NCBI GenBank assembly: GCA_012934845.2
Contig: WNNJ02002463.1
Span: forward strand, 1-64,000
Source: Pomphorhynchus laevis
Taxonomy: Eukaryota > Acanthocephala > Palaeacanthocephala > Echinorhynchida > Pomphorhynchidae
Reading direction: 5' to 3'
DNA: 64,000 nucleotides
Every line of letters starts with the position of its first letter. Positions within the stretch are counted from its first letter, which is position 1. Under the pieces are notes generated by a model. That model had not been told where the DNA came from. It was given only the letters and a program-made list of their open reading frames with translations, and did not search any database. This document shows positions 45,552 to 56,964 of the stretch, in pieces. A program made the translations under genes and the position numbers.

Positions 45552-47066
45552 ATGTCCTTGCCCAACAAAACCTCACCCGCCGATCCCCTGCCTACCCACA
45601 TATTAAAATCTATATGCTCATCGATATCCCCATTTCTCACAACCTTGTTTAACTCGTCCATCCGCAGTCGTATCTTCCCTTCACACTGGAAATCCGCAAT
45701 CGTTCGTCCCCTCCTTAAAAAACAATCGCTCGACCCCTCCCTTCCTTCTAGCTATCGCCCCATTTCGCTACTCCCTACTCTTTCTAAGCTCTTAGAACGC
45801 CTCATCTTAATACAAATCAACGCTTATCTCTCCTCATCCAATCTGTACCCTCCTTTCCAATCCGATTTCCGCTCTAATCACTCGACAGAAATCGCATGCA
45901 TAAAAGTGTACAACGACTTACTCATTTCTCGAGACAAGGCTCTATATAGTGTTCTCATCTCCCTCGACCTCTCCTCCGCATTCGACATTGTCGACCACTC
46001 CGTCCTCCTTTCTCGCCTTCGTTATGATTACGGATTTTCTTCCTCCTCCGTAGCATGGTTCGCCTCATACCTATCCGACCGTTCCTTTCGCGTCTGTTCT
46101 AATTCATCATCCTCCCCTCCCATCCCTATTTTTTGCGGGGTCTCACAAGGTTCAGTCCTAGGTCCTATGCTTTTATCTCTTCTGCTTGGCGATCTATCTC
46201 CGTTTAACAAACGTTACTCTTTTAAGGTCATGCAATACGCCGATGACATTCTAATCTATGCTCATGCACCCGCACATCGCATACACGATATCGGCATTTC
46301 TGCCTCCAACTGTCTTTCTTCTATCTACAAACGTCTCTCCAATCTCCATCTCGTTCTAAACCCCGAAAAGTCCAAAATAATGTGGATCCTCCCCCGTAAA
46401 CCAAACATATCTCCTCCCATTGTTTCTTTTGCCTCATCGATCATCCCTATAGTCCACAATCTCACTTTCTTAGGCTTCCATTTCGATGATCACCTTTCCC
46501 TTAAACCCTTCGTCCGTGACAAGGTCCGCTCGTCTAACTTAATTCTCCGTGACATCCGCTGTATCCCCCTTATCGACTTCCGTTCTTGTATGTCTCTTCT
46601 TTCATCGCTTCTTTTCCCTAAAATCGATTACTGCCTTAGCCTTTTCGCCAATTCTCCAAAATCCATCATCCTACCCCTACAACAAATAATCAACACCGCC
46701 GTTCGAGTGCTCTTTCGTCTCCGTCGCTTCGACCACACATCAACATATCTTGCCCAACTCTCCTAGCCCACCATTCACATCCGCATCAAACTCCGCCTTC
46801 TTCTCGTTACTTTTCGTCTCATCGCTGTCGGCTCCCCATCGTTCATCAACCTTCCTTTCTTAGACGATACTCGCCCCACCTCGCTATCGCTTCGTTCCTG
46901 TCATACCCTCTTACTCCACGTTCCTAATTACTCCAACAACTACGGTCTCCGATCCTTCCTCGTCGCCTCCTCACTCGCCTGGAATCAACTTCCTCTCGAC
47001 TTCCGCCGCGCTCCTTCCTTTATCACATTCAAACACCTCCTCCGTTCACACCTTCTCGACACCTGA
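45552..47066 (+). pseudogene. LINE family 1 ORF2, reverse transcriptase
   Basis: SAIVRPLLKK, SYRPISLLPTLSKLLERLIL, LISLDLSSAFDIVDHSVLL, SQGSVLGPMLLSLLLGDL, MQYADDILIYAHAP, LNPEKSKIMWI and LTFLGFHFDDHL in order. Catalytic aspartates are intact. An in-frame TAG at 46764-46766 cuts off the last 100 codons, which continue in frame (RLIAVGSPSFINLPFLDDTR) to 47066. Confidence 0.9.
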
Positions 47067-47085
47067 TTCACAGTCTTGTTTTGTT

Positions 47086-47122
47086 GTGGTCATGTAAGCG
47101 TGCGCTGGCACGCATTTGCCAC
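47086..47122 (+). other. LINE 3'-end hairpin, family 1
   Basis: GTGG (47086-47089) pairs with CCAC (47119-47122). Inside it GCGTGC (47098-47103) pairs with GCACGC (47108-47113) around GCTG. Present at the same place in the copies at 40229, 62659 and, with another loop, 37852. Confidence 0.8.
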
Positions 47123-47150
47123 CTTAAAATAAATCGTTTTTTTAATGTTA

Positions 47151-47604
47151 ATGGAATACAATATAATTTAGACAAACAGCTCTGAACTAAAAATTGTAAC
47201 ATCTTCACAGGACAATCGACGATTCAAATATGATGTTATGCAGAATATTTAGACATTCACGAATAAGTTCCATAAGTTGTAATTATCTCTTTGGGAAAAC
47301 ATGCCAATTAAACATTTAAATTATTTTACTTATATTTTACTCGAATTTCGAATGACTAACTGTAATAATTAGCAAATACAGTTTGTAATTTGTAATAATT
47401 AATTAACTTAGGTTTGGTATAATTATCTATTATTTATTATAAAAGCGAGTGATTTTTTTTGCGACGTTTCACTACAACTTATTCTAGCATAATTCAAAAT
47501 GCTTAGTTTTCAAGTACTTTATATGAAATTGCACTTTGAAACCTCGTAGATATTTGCACTGTAACTATAGATACATAGTTACACTGAAATATACATTAGC
47601 AAAT
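47151..47604. other. No gene identified
   Basis: AT-rich flank between the LINE and PLE remnants. Confidence 0.4.
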
Positions 47605-47710
47605 GTTTCCTGATGACCTCTAATCCTTATTCTGATACATCGTTTGTTATTTATTAGTCAATTCATAAAAATTGACTTTTATTTTAAATTTTAATTTTTA
47701 ATTTTAACTT
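47605..47710 (+). repeat. PLE-associated terminal repeat, copy 3
   Basis: CCTGATGACCTCTAATCC, then TTATTCTGATACATCG and TTATTAGTCAATTCATAAAA, as at 7160. It lies directly upstream of PLE RT fragments. Confidence 0.6.
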
Positions 47711-47799
47711 GAATTAAATTATATAAAATCTTAACAATTATTTATTATTTATTATTTAATTAATTATAATTAAATAAAATAGGTAGCCATTTTCTTTAT

Positions 47800-48165
47800 A
47801 AAGCCAATATTGATGATAAAGAAGGTTTATATTTAGATAAACGTTTATATCTAGGTTTACATCTAGATATATTTAAGCTAAATATATATCTATATTTAGC
47901 TAAAAGATAGGATTAATATGAAATATAGAATATGAATTTATTCATAACTGTGTAAAAACTAAATCTAAACAATATAAATATATGTTTCGATACATTGATG
48001 ATATATGTGTATTTAATTCTAATAATTTTTATTCAATTAGTGAGCACATTTATCCAGAAAGCCTTATTCTTAACAAAACCAATATTAATGATAAAGAAGG
48101 TTTATATCTAGATATGAATATCAAATTAACATCAATTAAAACTATTATTATTTAATATAATACTA
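47800..48165 (+). mobile_element. Penelope-like fragment
   Basis: [20 protein letters not shown] (47985-48045) and [20 protein letters not shown] follow a short scrambled leader. It covers the YIDD site to the KTIII block, then stops. Confidence 0.75.
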
Positions 48166-48189
48166 ATCTTAAATGAACTATGAAATCTC

Positions 48190-48510
48190 TAAACTATAAG
48201 ATATCTGCTTCGATATATTGATGATATATGTTTATTTAACTCTAATAAGTTTTATTCGGTAAGTGAACAAATTTATCCAGGTAGCCTCATTCTTAACAAA
48301 ACCAATATTAATGATAAAGAAGATATATTTCTAGATATGAACATTAAATTAACATCAATTAAAACTAATTTTAATTTATATCGTAAAGATGACATATTTA
48401 AATTTGCAAGAAAGATATTTTTGTATGTGTTCATGCATACCATATAATATAAAATATAATACATTAAATAATGAAATTTTAAGAATTGCAAGAATTTGTA
48501 ATTTACACTG
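48190..48510 (+). mobile_element. Penelope-like fragment, second tandem piece
   Basis: A second copy of YIDDICLFNSNKFYSVSEQI through DDIFKFARKIFL and NEILRIARI (48480). Same orientation and 30 bp after the previous fragment, so again a tandem PLE arrangement. Confidence 0.75.
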
Positions 48511-48889
48511 AAATATAAAATTAGCAAATGCTTCCTTTATCATTAATTTTATGATTTAATATTTAATTTTTAAATAATAGGTGGTTTTAATGGCGTTATT
48601 GCTAAATGCAAAATAATAAAACTACGAATAAACTCAAAAATCCTTCATACTTATATTTCAGTCGAATTTCAAATGACTAACTATAATAATAACCAAATAC
48701 AGTATGTACCGTTTAAACTCTTTTTCACAATATTGCTAACAATTGTTCAATGAAGGCTTAACTAAAAATACGTGAAATTATTATATCGTGCTATGAATTC
48801 GAATAGAATTGCAAAGAGAAGTAATGTCAATAATTATGCTACTAACCACCGGGACGCTCCTAACCACCCAGCAGTCATATATATAACTT
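48511..48889. other. No gene identified
   Basis: AT-rich spacer. The first 30 bases repeat 47580-47610 (ACACTGAAATATAxA(A/T)TAGCAAATG), the tail of a PLE-linked repeat. Confidence 0.4.
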
Positions 48890-49640
48890 CTTTATCACTC
48901 CAAGACGAGATGATGATAGCCGGCAGCACTCATCAGTAGGGTGAACTACCATCAGTCGGTTCGGCTGCCTTGTGATATATTAAGAAGTCATCTCCGAGAA
49001 TTTGCTAACGTGGTAGCATGGGCATAGCCTCTTTAAACTAAGCATGTGCTTTCCGGATCATCCTGTTTTATTCAGCAGGAATTTTATTTGCTGTCCTTGC
49101 TTGCTTTCTCACAGAATCCTTTGAAGGACACATTTTTATAATTTTGAATCCGATTGTGTTAAACTGTGCTCCGGGAGCTTATAAGCTTCAGTGTTATAAT
49201 TGTAAATGTTGCCAAAAACCGGAGTTTGATTACAAGTAGAGCAGACTTCTTTATCACTCCTAGAGGAGCTGATGGTAGCCGGCAGCACTCATCAGTAGGG
49301 TGAGTGCACAAACGGATTTAAAATTATAAAAAATGTATCCTCTAAAGGATCCTGTGAGAAAGCAAGCAACGACGGCAAGTAAAATTCCTGCCGAATAAAA
49401 TTAGAATGATACGGAAAGCACATAGATAATTTAAAGAGGCAATGCCCATGCTTCCCCGTAAGCAAATTCTTGGAGATGCCTTCTTAATATATCACAAGGC
49501 AGCCGAACCGACTGATGGTAGTTCACTCTACTGATGAGTGTTGCCGGCTACCATCAGCTCGTCCAGGAGTGATAAAGAAGTCTGCTCTACTTGTAATCGA
49601 ACTCCGGTTTTTGGCAACATTTACAATTATAAAACTTAAG
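48890..49640. repeat. Inverted array of three CTGATGA pseudoknot units (copies E1-E3)
   Basis: Units E1 (48890-49190) and E2 (49200-49310, truncated) lie on the minus strand and E3 (49315-49640) on the plus strand. E1 and E3 form an inverted repeat of about 270 bp (shared GGCAGCCGAACCGACTGATG and GCAAGCAA). In E3, CTGATGGTAG (49512-49521) pairs with CTACCATCAG (49548-49557), CACTC (49524-49528) pairs with GAGTG, and CTGATGA is at 49531-49537. The whole could fold into a cruciform. Confidence 0.7.
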
Positions 49641-51519
49641 GTTATTAGCTCCTGGATCAGTCTAATAGTTTCAGTATTTTTTACAGAGGTTATATTATCG
49701 GAAAAACAATCTCCACAAGTCAATAATAATTTTCCGGTAATAATTCCACTCATTTACTGCTCGATATGAAATCCGAAAATGACGATGGAGCACATCGCGT
49801 TCTTGAGCATATATCTGCAACGAAATTTGTTATAAATCTCAATCTCAATTCTTTACAAATAACACGTATTTAACTTGTTAACGTTTACTTGGAATTTTTT
49901 CTTAATGGATATGTTCATCCTTTTGTTTGCAGATTAATAATTAAAAATACATATATGCGCACCATACATACACAACTTGTGATTCTGGTCTCGAGGAATG
50001 TATATCAGAATATAACGGATAGGGTTGCTGTGTCGCCGAAATATGCATTGACGAAAATTCTTGGTGAGGATATAATGTTGGCGAAAGCGGCTGTGATTAA
50101 ATGCTTTCTGATTCATCATAACTATATCTCTCAACAACAATATGCATACTAGTACGTAACCTAGAATTTTCGCAATCAATGCAGCCCATTCGGTTTGTGC
50201 CCAGATCAGTTTGACCATTGTGGAACACGTTTCCTAGCACGAAATCAAGAAATCTGTTTGCATACTGTTCTGAATATACAATTGATCGTGAATAATCATC
50301 ATTTTATATCATTAAAATGATATATACATACCATTTTCATCAAATTATTCTATCGTTCACACTTATCTTTGTCTTAGCTGAGTGTATATTTATATACTCT
50401 CAGTTATAAACTTATAATCTCTGTTATACTCATTTATATTTCTTATTTATATCTAAGTGTATCAAAAGCGAACTTTTAAAAGGTCTGTGCACTTAAAAAC
50501 CACTTACTTTTTCAATAAACATTCGATTCGTAGATAGTTGCTTACTATACGATTCTAGATAGCCGATCCAACACTATTGAGGTTATTATCTCAAGTAGCT
50601 CGCATAGGTGACACGTAAATCTTGACAACATTTAATTTAGTTTTTATTAGTAGCTACAGAAAAAAATTTTAAAACGGTACGCTGAATATTCACGCTATGG
50701 TAATAGTGCAGACATAAAATCGCGTTTTAAGATGCCTAATTTTTCAATTGAAAAATTTCATGTGAGAGATGATTGAGAAAAACCTTTGAGTAGCGAACTT
50801 TCAGTACAATTCGGCGTAAATTAGTACTTTTATATGTAAATTTACAAAAATGTCGATTTAAAAAATTATGTAAGCTTTCAATGAAAACTTAGACTTGAAA
50901 GTTTTGATTATAAAAAGTTAATTACAATATAAGTGACTAAAAATCATAAAATTCAAAATTAATTAAGCTTACTATTCAATTATGCTAAACAATTATGGAC
51001 ATGATATGAAAACTGAGGACTAGGAAGATAGGGATGAATAAACGAATCAAGGCGAAATAAACTTAATGCCGAGAGTCGAACTAGTCCCGAACCAGATCTT
51101 GGTTCGTCTGCCTACGAATAACGTGATGAAGCGTGCAGTAAATTTCAATGCGATGTATGAACTAATGTTGATGCACCGTCCAGTACTCAGTCCCTACTAT
51201 TGAGGAAGTTTATTTATTAATTTTGCTTCTTTCAAATACTTTCCGATCAAGGTGATAATGGAGTTGTGGCCGATTCGTCTGATGGGCTGCTATAAAACAC
51301 CTTCAACGTCTACCAAACCAATCACCTCAAAGTGACCCGACGGTAACACCTGATTCAGCTAAAGATTTGACGTCAATGTCGGATTCATTATCCACACAAA
51401 GATCACAAACAATACGGTTAGCTCGAGAGACTAGACGTTTCACATTAATCTTCTCAAGTTAATTCATGCATTAACAAGGATCGTTGATTTAGAGAGGTTA
51501 TTTTTTGAAGGGTCAGTAA
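49641..51519. other. Unassigned region
   Basis: Open stretches of about 90 codons exist on both strands at 49889-50218, but neither resembles a family I know. The rest is AT-rich to 51000, then less so. Exons of an unrecognised gene or old LINE ORF1 sequence are possible. Confidence 0.3.
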
Positions 51520-51700
51520 GTGAGGATATTTCGTGATATATCTCAAGATCAGTCGAAACTACTACATGAATCACGATCCAAGCTATCAAAGCGTTATGAA
51601 CAGGGTGAATATACTTATGCATACGAAATTTTCAAGCGATTCATCGCAAAATATTTGTTCGATAGGTTCTTGTTTGCATTTAAAACACGATATTTCGTAT
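51520..51700 (+). pseudogene. Possible LINE ORF1 C-terminal fragment
   Basis: IFRDISQDQSKLLHESRSKL followed by SKRYEQGEYTYAY matches the 'RD-S..Q...L...R..L..R...GE' pattern of LINE ORF1 C-terminal domains. It is on the plus strand, upstream of the Jockey-like insertion, with an endonuclease of suitable type on the far side (55950). Tentative. Confidence 0.4.
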
Positions 51701-52060
51701 TCAGTTGTCAATTTGTAAGATCGACTGGGCTCATTAGTCGACTTTGAGTACATTTAGAAACACATTTAGAGGGAAATGTTGCTAGTAAATAGACTTCTAA
51801 CCTCATCGCTTACACCAATGCACGTAGTGTAGTCTCTAAATTTGATGAAATCTGATGTTGGTTAATCATTCGCAAGCCGCATGTATTCTTCATCTCTAAT
51901 ATGTGTAGCCTCATATAGACATTGACGATTGCTTGATTAAGATAAGATAAGGAATTTCTTAAATAACTAACAACCACTAAAAAATAACGAAAAGAGACAT
52001 TAGAAAAAAAACAAATGCAGTTCAAATAAGATAATTCATAATAGCATTTAGTCTTCATAA
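51701..52060. other. No gene identified
   Basis: Flank at the 3' end of the minus-strand Jockey-like element; no poly(A) tail is evident at the junction. Confidence 0.4.
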
Positions 52061-52065
52061 TGATG

Positions 52066-54525
52066 TCACGGCCTCAGGTCCAGCGGGATCTGAGCCCTCC
52101 AGCACATCCAACACGCCGCTCTTCGACTGAACCACCCGGGGTCTATCACCCCCCGAAGAATCCAATCTAGGCGGACTATGCGCGGTAATCGCGAGATGAG
52201 GAGCTTGAGAAACCTTAGTCTTTGCTCTGGAGGACGTCCTCTCGAAAAGAAGACTAATCCCGAGATAGCCCAAGTACCCCAGAGGCGCACTTGGGTTTTC
52301 CCATTCAACGACAGATGCTGAGCCCGTTTCAGGGCCCACCTAGCTTTCTTCAGGATACGTTTAAGTCTATCCAGGTCAGCTTTCGCCGACCAGTTCACCG
52401 TAACAGTGAACCCCAGGTATTTTACTCGACTTGTGAAGGTAGGGAGTGGTTGATTAGTCAATATAGAAGATAGAGCTGAGAGTGCTAGTCTCTTTAATTT
52501 TTTCTTTGTCGCAGGGGTGCCATGAAAGACAACTACCTGCGATTTGGATGAATTTAAAATAAGATTGGATAGGGTCAGCTGGTCTGTTAATCTTAAAAAG
52601 AAACGGCTGATGTCCGAAGCGACATCTTTGCACCTGCGTCCAGAGAACAGGGCCGTGGTATCATCAGCGTATACCACTAGATGTTGATCACGTTTAAAAT
52701 TCTTGAATAGTACAATGGAGGCAGCAAGAAATAAGATAGGAGAAAGTGGGGATCCTTGGGGCACACCTGTAATAGGGTAGAACTGACACGCATCAGGGTC
52801 GTCTTCATAGTAGAACCTCTTGGTAAACAGTAATATCTCCACCCTGTTAACAATTCTCGCAGGCAACCCGAGTGACCTGAGAGAGGAGATAACAAAGGGA
52901 ATGGAAATGCGGTCAAATGCAGCAGAAAAGTCAAGGAAAACAGCCACAGCTAGTTGATGGCTATTATCCCTACAAAACTGATGCACTTCACCTATTGCTG
53001 AATGAACCGAGCGTCCCTTGACAAACCCGTGAAAACTCGGTGGGATCAAATTACGCCTACTTAAATGGTCGCGGATTCTACGCGCAAGCGCTTTTTCGTA
53101 GATGGAGATGAGGGAGTTTTGAATCGAAATGGGACGCAGATCTTTGGGACATGAAACCGGACTATGCTTTGGTAAGAAAATTCTACGACTAATATTGATG
53201 CCGGCTACATCGGATGGTGAGGCTAAAAGCATTGTGACGGCCACTTCTCTTCTTTGATCGGCTGTCAAAAGCTGACAGACTCGAGAAGATAGTGGAGCGA
53301 CGGATTTAGAGGTGCCCGGAAGTGGCCCCCAGGAGTTAAGGATATCTGTAACAGATAAGTCCCTGCTCCTGAAGTCACCCCAAGGCGGGATTGGTTGGGG
53401 AGATTGAGTGGCTCCATAATTATGTAGGGATAGTGACTCCTTCAAAACATTATCAAGGCCTATACTACCAATCCAACCCAAAGCTCTATCCTTCCAACAG
53501 ACAAACTTCTCCTTCTTGAATATCTTCCAGAAGGAAGACTGAGAAGGGTTAAGGTGAGCGATGTTCGCCTTATCCCTGCTCAGCTGGAACCTATATCTAG
53601 TGCTCCAGTATTCATTCGAGATGGCCTGCCTGGCGGAAACAGAGACATTGGGAAGACGTAGCATTTTAGCCAAAACCTTGAGTTTTGTTGGAGTGGGATT
53701 GTAAATATGACCTTTATAGGTAGTCGAAAGAAACGCGGTAGCTTGCGAGGAGAGGAAGGAATTAAATTCGGTCAAATTCTCATTACCAATTCTGGGGAAG
53801 AGTTGGATAGCCGCCTGAAAGAAAGCCACTCTGATGGGATCAAAGTGAAACCTCCTTCTAAGCAACGTATCTTCCTCTATCCGCCAACGAATTAGGTCAT
53901 GAGAGATGGTCTGTTTTTGGCGCGACTGCTCAGTACAGATGGGTTTCAACAACCACATCTTATGAAGCAGTAATATGTCGAGGAGAGAATTAGTTGTTGA
54001 GCAATGAAAAGTTGGGGACGGTGGTTTGTGAATAAGGTAATCGTTCCTGGCTCTGCGGAGTGCTGCATTAATCCAACGACCAGTTCTGTCGTTGAAGTCA
54101 CCGAGTAACATGTCATAGCCACTACCCAAGATACGGTCCAGGAGATCACGGTTCTTGTGAATTTCCCCTGGCCTAATATAGATATTGGCTATGCTGATAC
54201 GTTTACCATTCTTACAAAGTGAAACAGCTAAACAAGACAGGGCTGGACAAGAATAGTTTAAAAGAAGGGATGATCTTAAGGAGCATTTAACTAGGGTTAA
54301 AAGACCTTGAGATGAAGAGGCGTGAGGAGGGGTTATGTACGGAGTGAAGTGGGTGTAAATATGCTTGGGGATAAATCGAGTAATGTCCTGGGGGATACGG
54401 ATAGACCGCGTCTCCTGAAGGACTATAACATCCGCATCTCTACCAGATAGAAGGCTAAGAGCAGAAGCACCTCCCGAATTCCACTGAAGTATATTCAGTG
54501 AAAAAGGCTCTTGACTACTTTGCAT
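52066..54525 (-). CDS. Jockey/R1-like LINE ORF2: endonuclease and reverse transcriptase
   Basis: Open for 819 codons. N-terminal APE endonuclease: LNILQWNSGGASALSLL, DVIVLQETRS, YIRPG, LLGDFNDRTGRW (about residues 1-220). Reverse transcriptase (about 430-700): DLRPISIQNSLISIYEKALA, FVKGRSVHSAIGEV, AVAVFLDFSAAFDRI, GVPQGSPLSPILF, LVVYADDTTALFSG. A C-terminal region without RNase H follows and ends at LDLRP. Both palm aspartates are intact, so this may still be functional. It is somewhat shorter than typical family members (about 900-1000 residues), so the 3' end may be missing. Confidence 0.9.
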   Translation of the reverse strand: MQSSQEPFSLNILQWNSGGASALSLLSGRDADVIVLQETRSIRIPQDITRFIPKHIYTHFTPYITPPHASSSQGLLTLVKCSLRSSLLLNYSCPALSCLAVSLCKNGKRISIANIYIRPGEIHKNRDLLDRILGSGYDMLLGDFNDRTGRWINAALRRARNDYLIHKPPSPTFHCSTTNSLLDILLLHKMWLLKPICTEQSRQKQTISHDLIRWRIEEDTLLRRRFHFDPIRVAFFQAAIQLFPRIGNENLTEFNSFLSSQATAFLSTTYKGHIYNPTPTKLKVLAKMLRLPNVSVSARQAISNEYWSTRYRFQLSRDKANIAHLNPSQSSFWKIFKKEKFVCWKDRALGWIGSIGLDNVLKESLSLHNYGATQSPQPIPPWGDFRSRDLSVTDILNSWGPLPGTSKSVAPLSSRVCQLLTADQRREVAVTMLLASPSDVAGINISRRIFLPKHSPVSCPKDLRPISIQNSLISIYEKALARRIRDHLSRRNLIPPSFHGFVKGRSVHSAIGEVHQFCRDNSHQLAVAVFLDFSAAFDRISIPFVISSLRSLGLPARIVNRVEILLFTKRFYYEDDPDACQFYPITGVPQGSPLSPILFLAASIVLFKNFKRDQHLVVYADDTTALFSGRRCKDVASDISRFFLRLTDQLTLSNLILNSSKSQVVVFHGTPATKKKLKRLALSALSSILTNQPLPTFTSRVKYLGFTVTVNWSAKADLDRLKRILKKARWALKRAQHLSLNGKTQVRLWGTWAISGLVFFSRGRPPEQRLRFLKLLISRLPRIVRLDWILRGVIDPGWFSRRAACWMCWRAQIPLDLRP

Positions 54526-54559
54526 TGTGTTACGACAGCTGGAGTGGGATGCCTACCTC

Positions 54560-55755
54560 CTAGCAGAAACTAGGAGAGAGAAAGTTGCCCTTCTCACTCC
54601 CAGCCCTACCAGGAGAAGACACTTGCCCACCGGCATTATCTTCATCTCCCTTTGAGGCCAACAACTCCCAGCATATATCATCTTTCTTTGCCAACTTCAA
54701 GGAAGCCAACTTTTGTTTAGAAGATGATCTCTTCTTAGAACGGGGGGCTCTCTTTGAAGAGGTAAGAATCGTCGATGGAGGAGAACGGGACTCCTCGAAT
54801 TTCGCTATCAGATGGTTCGTTAAGGCTCGAATCTCGTCTTTATATATCTGTAGTCTTGCGTCAACAATTTTGAAAATGTCGGTGTCCGACATACCATAAC
54901 CGTTTGAATTGGATAAGCTGGCAGCGGCAAAGTGGGCCGGTTTGACCGGTGCCCCACAATGCCTTAATTTGTATTCTTTGAAGATAGGACATCTTCTAGA
55001 CCAGGCCGGGTGCTGACCACCACAATTGGAACACAGAGGGGGAGAGAACATTTCCCCTCATGGACTTCGGAAGAGCTGCAAACCCCACACGTATGGGGCC
55101 TAGTACAGTTCGAGGACCAGTGCCCCCAGAGGTGGCACCCATTGCAATGGGGGTATGTTAAGTCATCAGCATCTACGATATTGAAAGAAAGATTGTACCC
55201 CAGAAAGGGGTTACATTTGCTTTTAGCCAGACATTCCGCCTGATCGACTGCGGTAGAACAGAATGCTATTGGTATAGCCTGGCCTTTCTTGCCCAGGATT
55301 GGGCGAATATTATGAATTTTGAACTCAGATGTGAGAGCAATGATATCTTCCTCCGTTGCGAAGGGCGGAAAATTATTAATTTTCAAAGTCGCCTGAATAG
55401 GCCTGTAAGTAGTTGACCCAAATTCTTTTAGGTGTGTTTCGAAAAATTCTAGGTACGATGCTGCCAGATCTGGAGAGCTGAAAGAAACCCGGATTTCGGA
55501 ATCTAAATATTTTATCGAATTAAATAGAATTCTCTTCTTATAAGAGCTTGTAAACTCTCTCAGAAAAATATTGAAAAGATTCTTCCTTTCAAATGGTTGA
55601 AGAAGTCTGATTATTACCAGATTCACCACTTTAGGCACAGGAGGGAGTTCTCCATCCGTGCTTGAGATTAAAAAATTAGACGAAATAGGACTAACCTTGT
55701 TTTCTTTGGCTTGAAAATTCGATGTTACATTAGAAATACCTGAGTTCCGTTCCAT
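54560..55755 (-). pseudogene. Jockey/R1-like LINE ORF1 (gag-like), one frameshift
   Basis: Two overlapping open stretches, 55755-54964 and 55051-54560, are one gene split by a single-base slip in a C-run near 55045. The first part has an RRM-like region. Then come three zinc knuckles: CNGCHLWGHWSSNC, CGVCSSSEVHEGKC and, after the slip, CSNCGGQHPAWSRRC. Triple CCHC knuckles are typical of Jockey and R1 ORF1 proteins, which bind element RNA. The basic tail (SSKRAPRSKKRSSSKQK) fits RNA binding. Confidence 0.85.
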
Positions 55756-55949
55756 ATTAGCTTGATTTTGTAAGTTGTTTGAAGCACCGATGGTAAATTT
55801 TTGACTGCTTGTATTGATAATAATGGTTTACTTTCTCTTTCCGAGATTGTAACGCGAGTTAGAAATGAATTTGTGATGGTGCTTGATTGATATTCCTTGT
55901 TACTATCCCGCTTCGGGTAGATAGAGATGGTAGTCGCCGCGGTTGAGGT

Positions 55950-56430
55950 ATCTTAATGTATGTCCGTGACCACATTACTCAGAAATTTTATTAAACTTGC
56001 TAATGTTGTTAGATCATATGAGTGCTTATTTGTAGAACTGTATGCTGGTGGTTGTCGCTTAGTTGTATGTACGCTGTATTGTTCTACGAATTCATTCTGT
56101 CTAAGTACGAGCATACGTCTATTGCTAAGTCAGTTGTTTAAGCATAATCGTTTTCTTTCAATGGATGATTTTAACTTACCAACTGTTAAATAGGGTGATT
56201 ATAGTTATCTAGACGGGTGGACCTCGGACGCAGACAAAAATATTTATTCTTATCTTGTTGACAAGTTACTGCTTGTTCACTATGTATCCTTAGCAACAAG
56301 GTTCATGAACGATAGTGCTTCCTAACTTGACCATTTATTCGATAACCGATGTTGTCTCCCTTGGATATAAATCACCAATCGGTATGAGTGATCACTGTAC
56401 CATAATCGTTTTCTTTTCTTCAGTTCTTTA
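55950..56430 (+). mobile_element. Older LINE endonuclease fragment
   Basis: YECLFVELYAGGCRLVVCTL, then SMDDFNLPTVK (GDFNLP-type with G to D), GDYSYLDGW and DKLLLVHYVSLATR. Stops interrupt it. This is the second half of a CR1-group APE endonuclease in plus orientation. Confidence 0.65.
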
Positions 56431-56890
56431 TACAGACAGTAATACCGTTATTACTGTCTGTATATAATAAAGGTATATACAAAACTATATGTAATAACGG
56501 TAAAATATATATTATATATTATTATTTGTATAATAATGGTATCTTCCAATACGTTATTCGTAAAAAAACCGCTATGTGGCTCCGTAGATCAATTCAAAAT
56601 AAAAAATATAGTTAAATAATCATATAACTGGACATAAATAAATGCTTTTGTAACTGGACAATGCTCATATAAAAAGAAATAAATATTAAATTGAATTAGG
56701 CATCTGATATCAAATGAAGTGTTGTCCACCAACGGAACAAGGTCATGAAATAAACAATAAGATTCCTGAATGCCTCTATATTTGAACATTCAAACACTAC
56801 TGATCGTAGATTATTCCGGTCAATAATTAATTGAAAACTACTGCATATGGACGGAGGATGAAGATTTGGTACATTCAATTATTTTGTTGT
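56431..56890. other. No gene identified
   Basis: AT-rich; contains inverted ATAACGGTA/TACCGTTAT pieces around 56440-56500. Confidence 0.4.
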
Positions 56891-56892
56891 AG

Positions 56893-56940
56893 CACAATTA
56901 ATCTTATCGAGGAATAATCTTATCGATGATTAATCAAAAA
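56893..56940 (+). repeat. Short run of the 16-bp CGATGATTAATCTTAT satellite
   Basis: About three units (TTAATCTTATCGAGGA, ATAATCTTATCGATGA) of the same repeat that forms 62740-63215, on the other side of the larger satellite and LINE. Confidence 0.7.
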
Positions 56941-56964
56941 AAAGTTTTAACTTTCTTGAAAGTT

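Larger units (their letters stand above)
43435..47150 (+). mobile_element. CR1/L2-like LINE family 1, most complete copy
   Basis: ORF1 (about 43438-44207), endonuclease (44171-45300), RT (45552-47066) and 3' UTR with a terminal hairpin (47086-47122), then TTAAAATAAATC and a T-run. The palm motifs (LSSAFDIVDHSVLL, GVSQGSVLGP, YADDILIY) and the NxRS..K..D-L-F-C-L-T-E endonuclease start point to the CR1/L2 part of the Jockey superfamily. A few frameshifts only, so it is fairly recent. Non-coding DNA at its 5' side carries the pseudoknot repeat. Confidence 0.9.
52066..55800 (-). mobile_element. Jockey/R1-like non-LTR retrotransposon, nearly intact
   Basis: Two ORFs on the minus strand, ORF1 (55755-54560) and ORF2 (54525-52066), 34 bases apart. 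Base composition is clearly richer in G+C than the surrounding AT-rich DNA. Related but decayed sequence occurs at 3827-4790. It interrupts what looks like an older plus-strand LINE (ORF1 piece at 51520, endonuclease at 55950). Confidence 0.9.

Noticed and set aside
49889-50218. Opposed 90-codon open frames
   Set aside because: Neither strand shows a recognisable domain or convincing splice structure.
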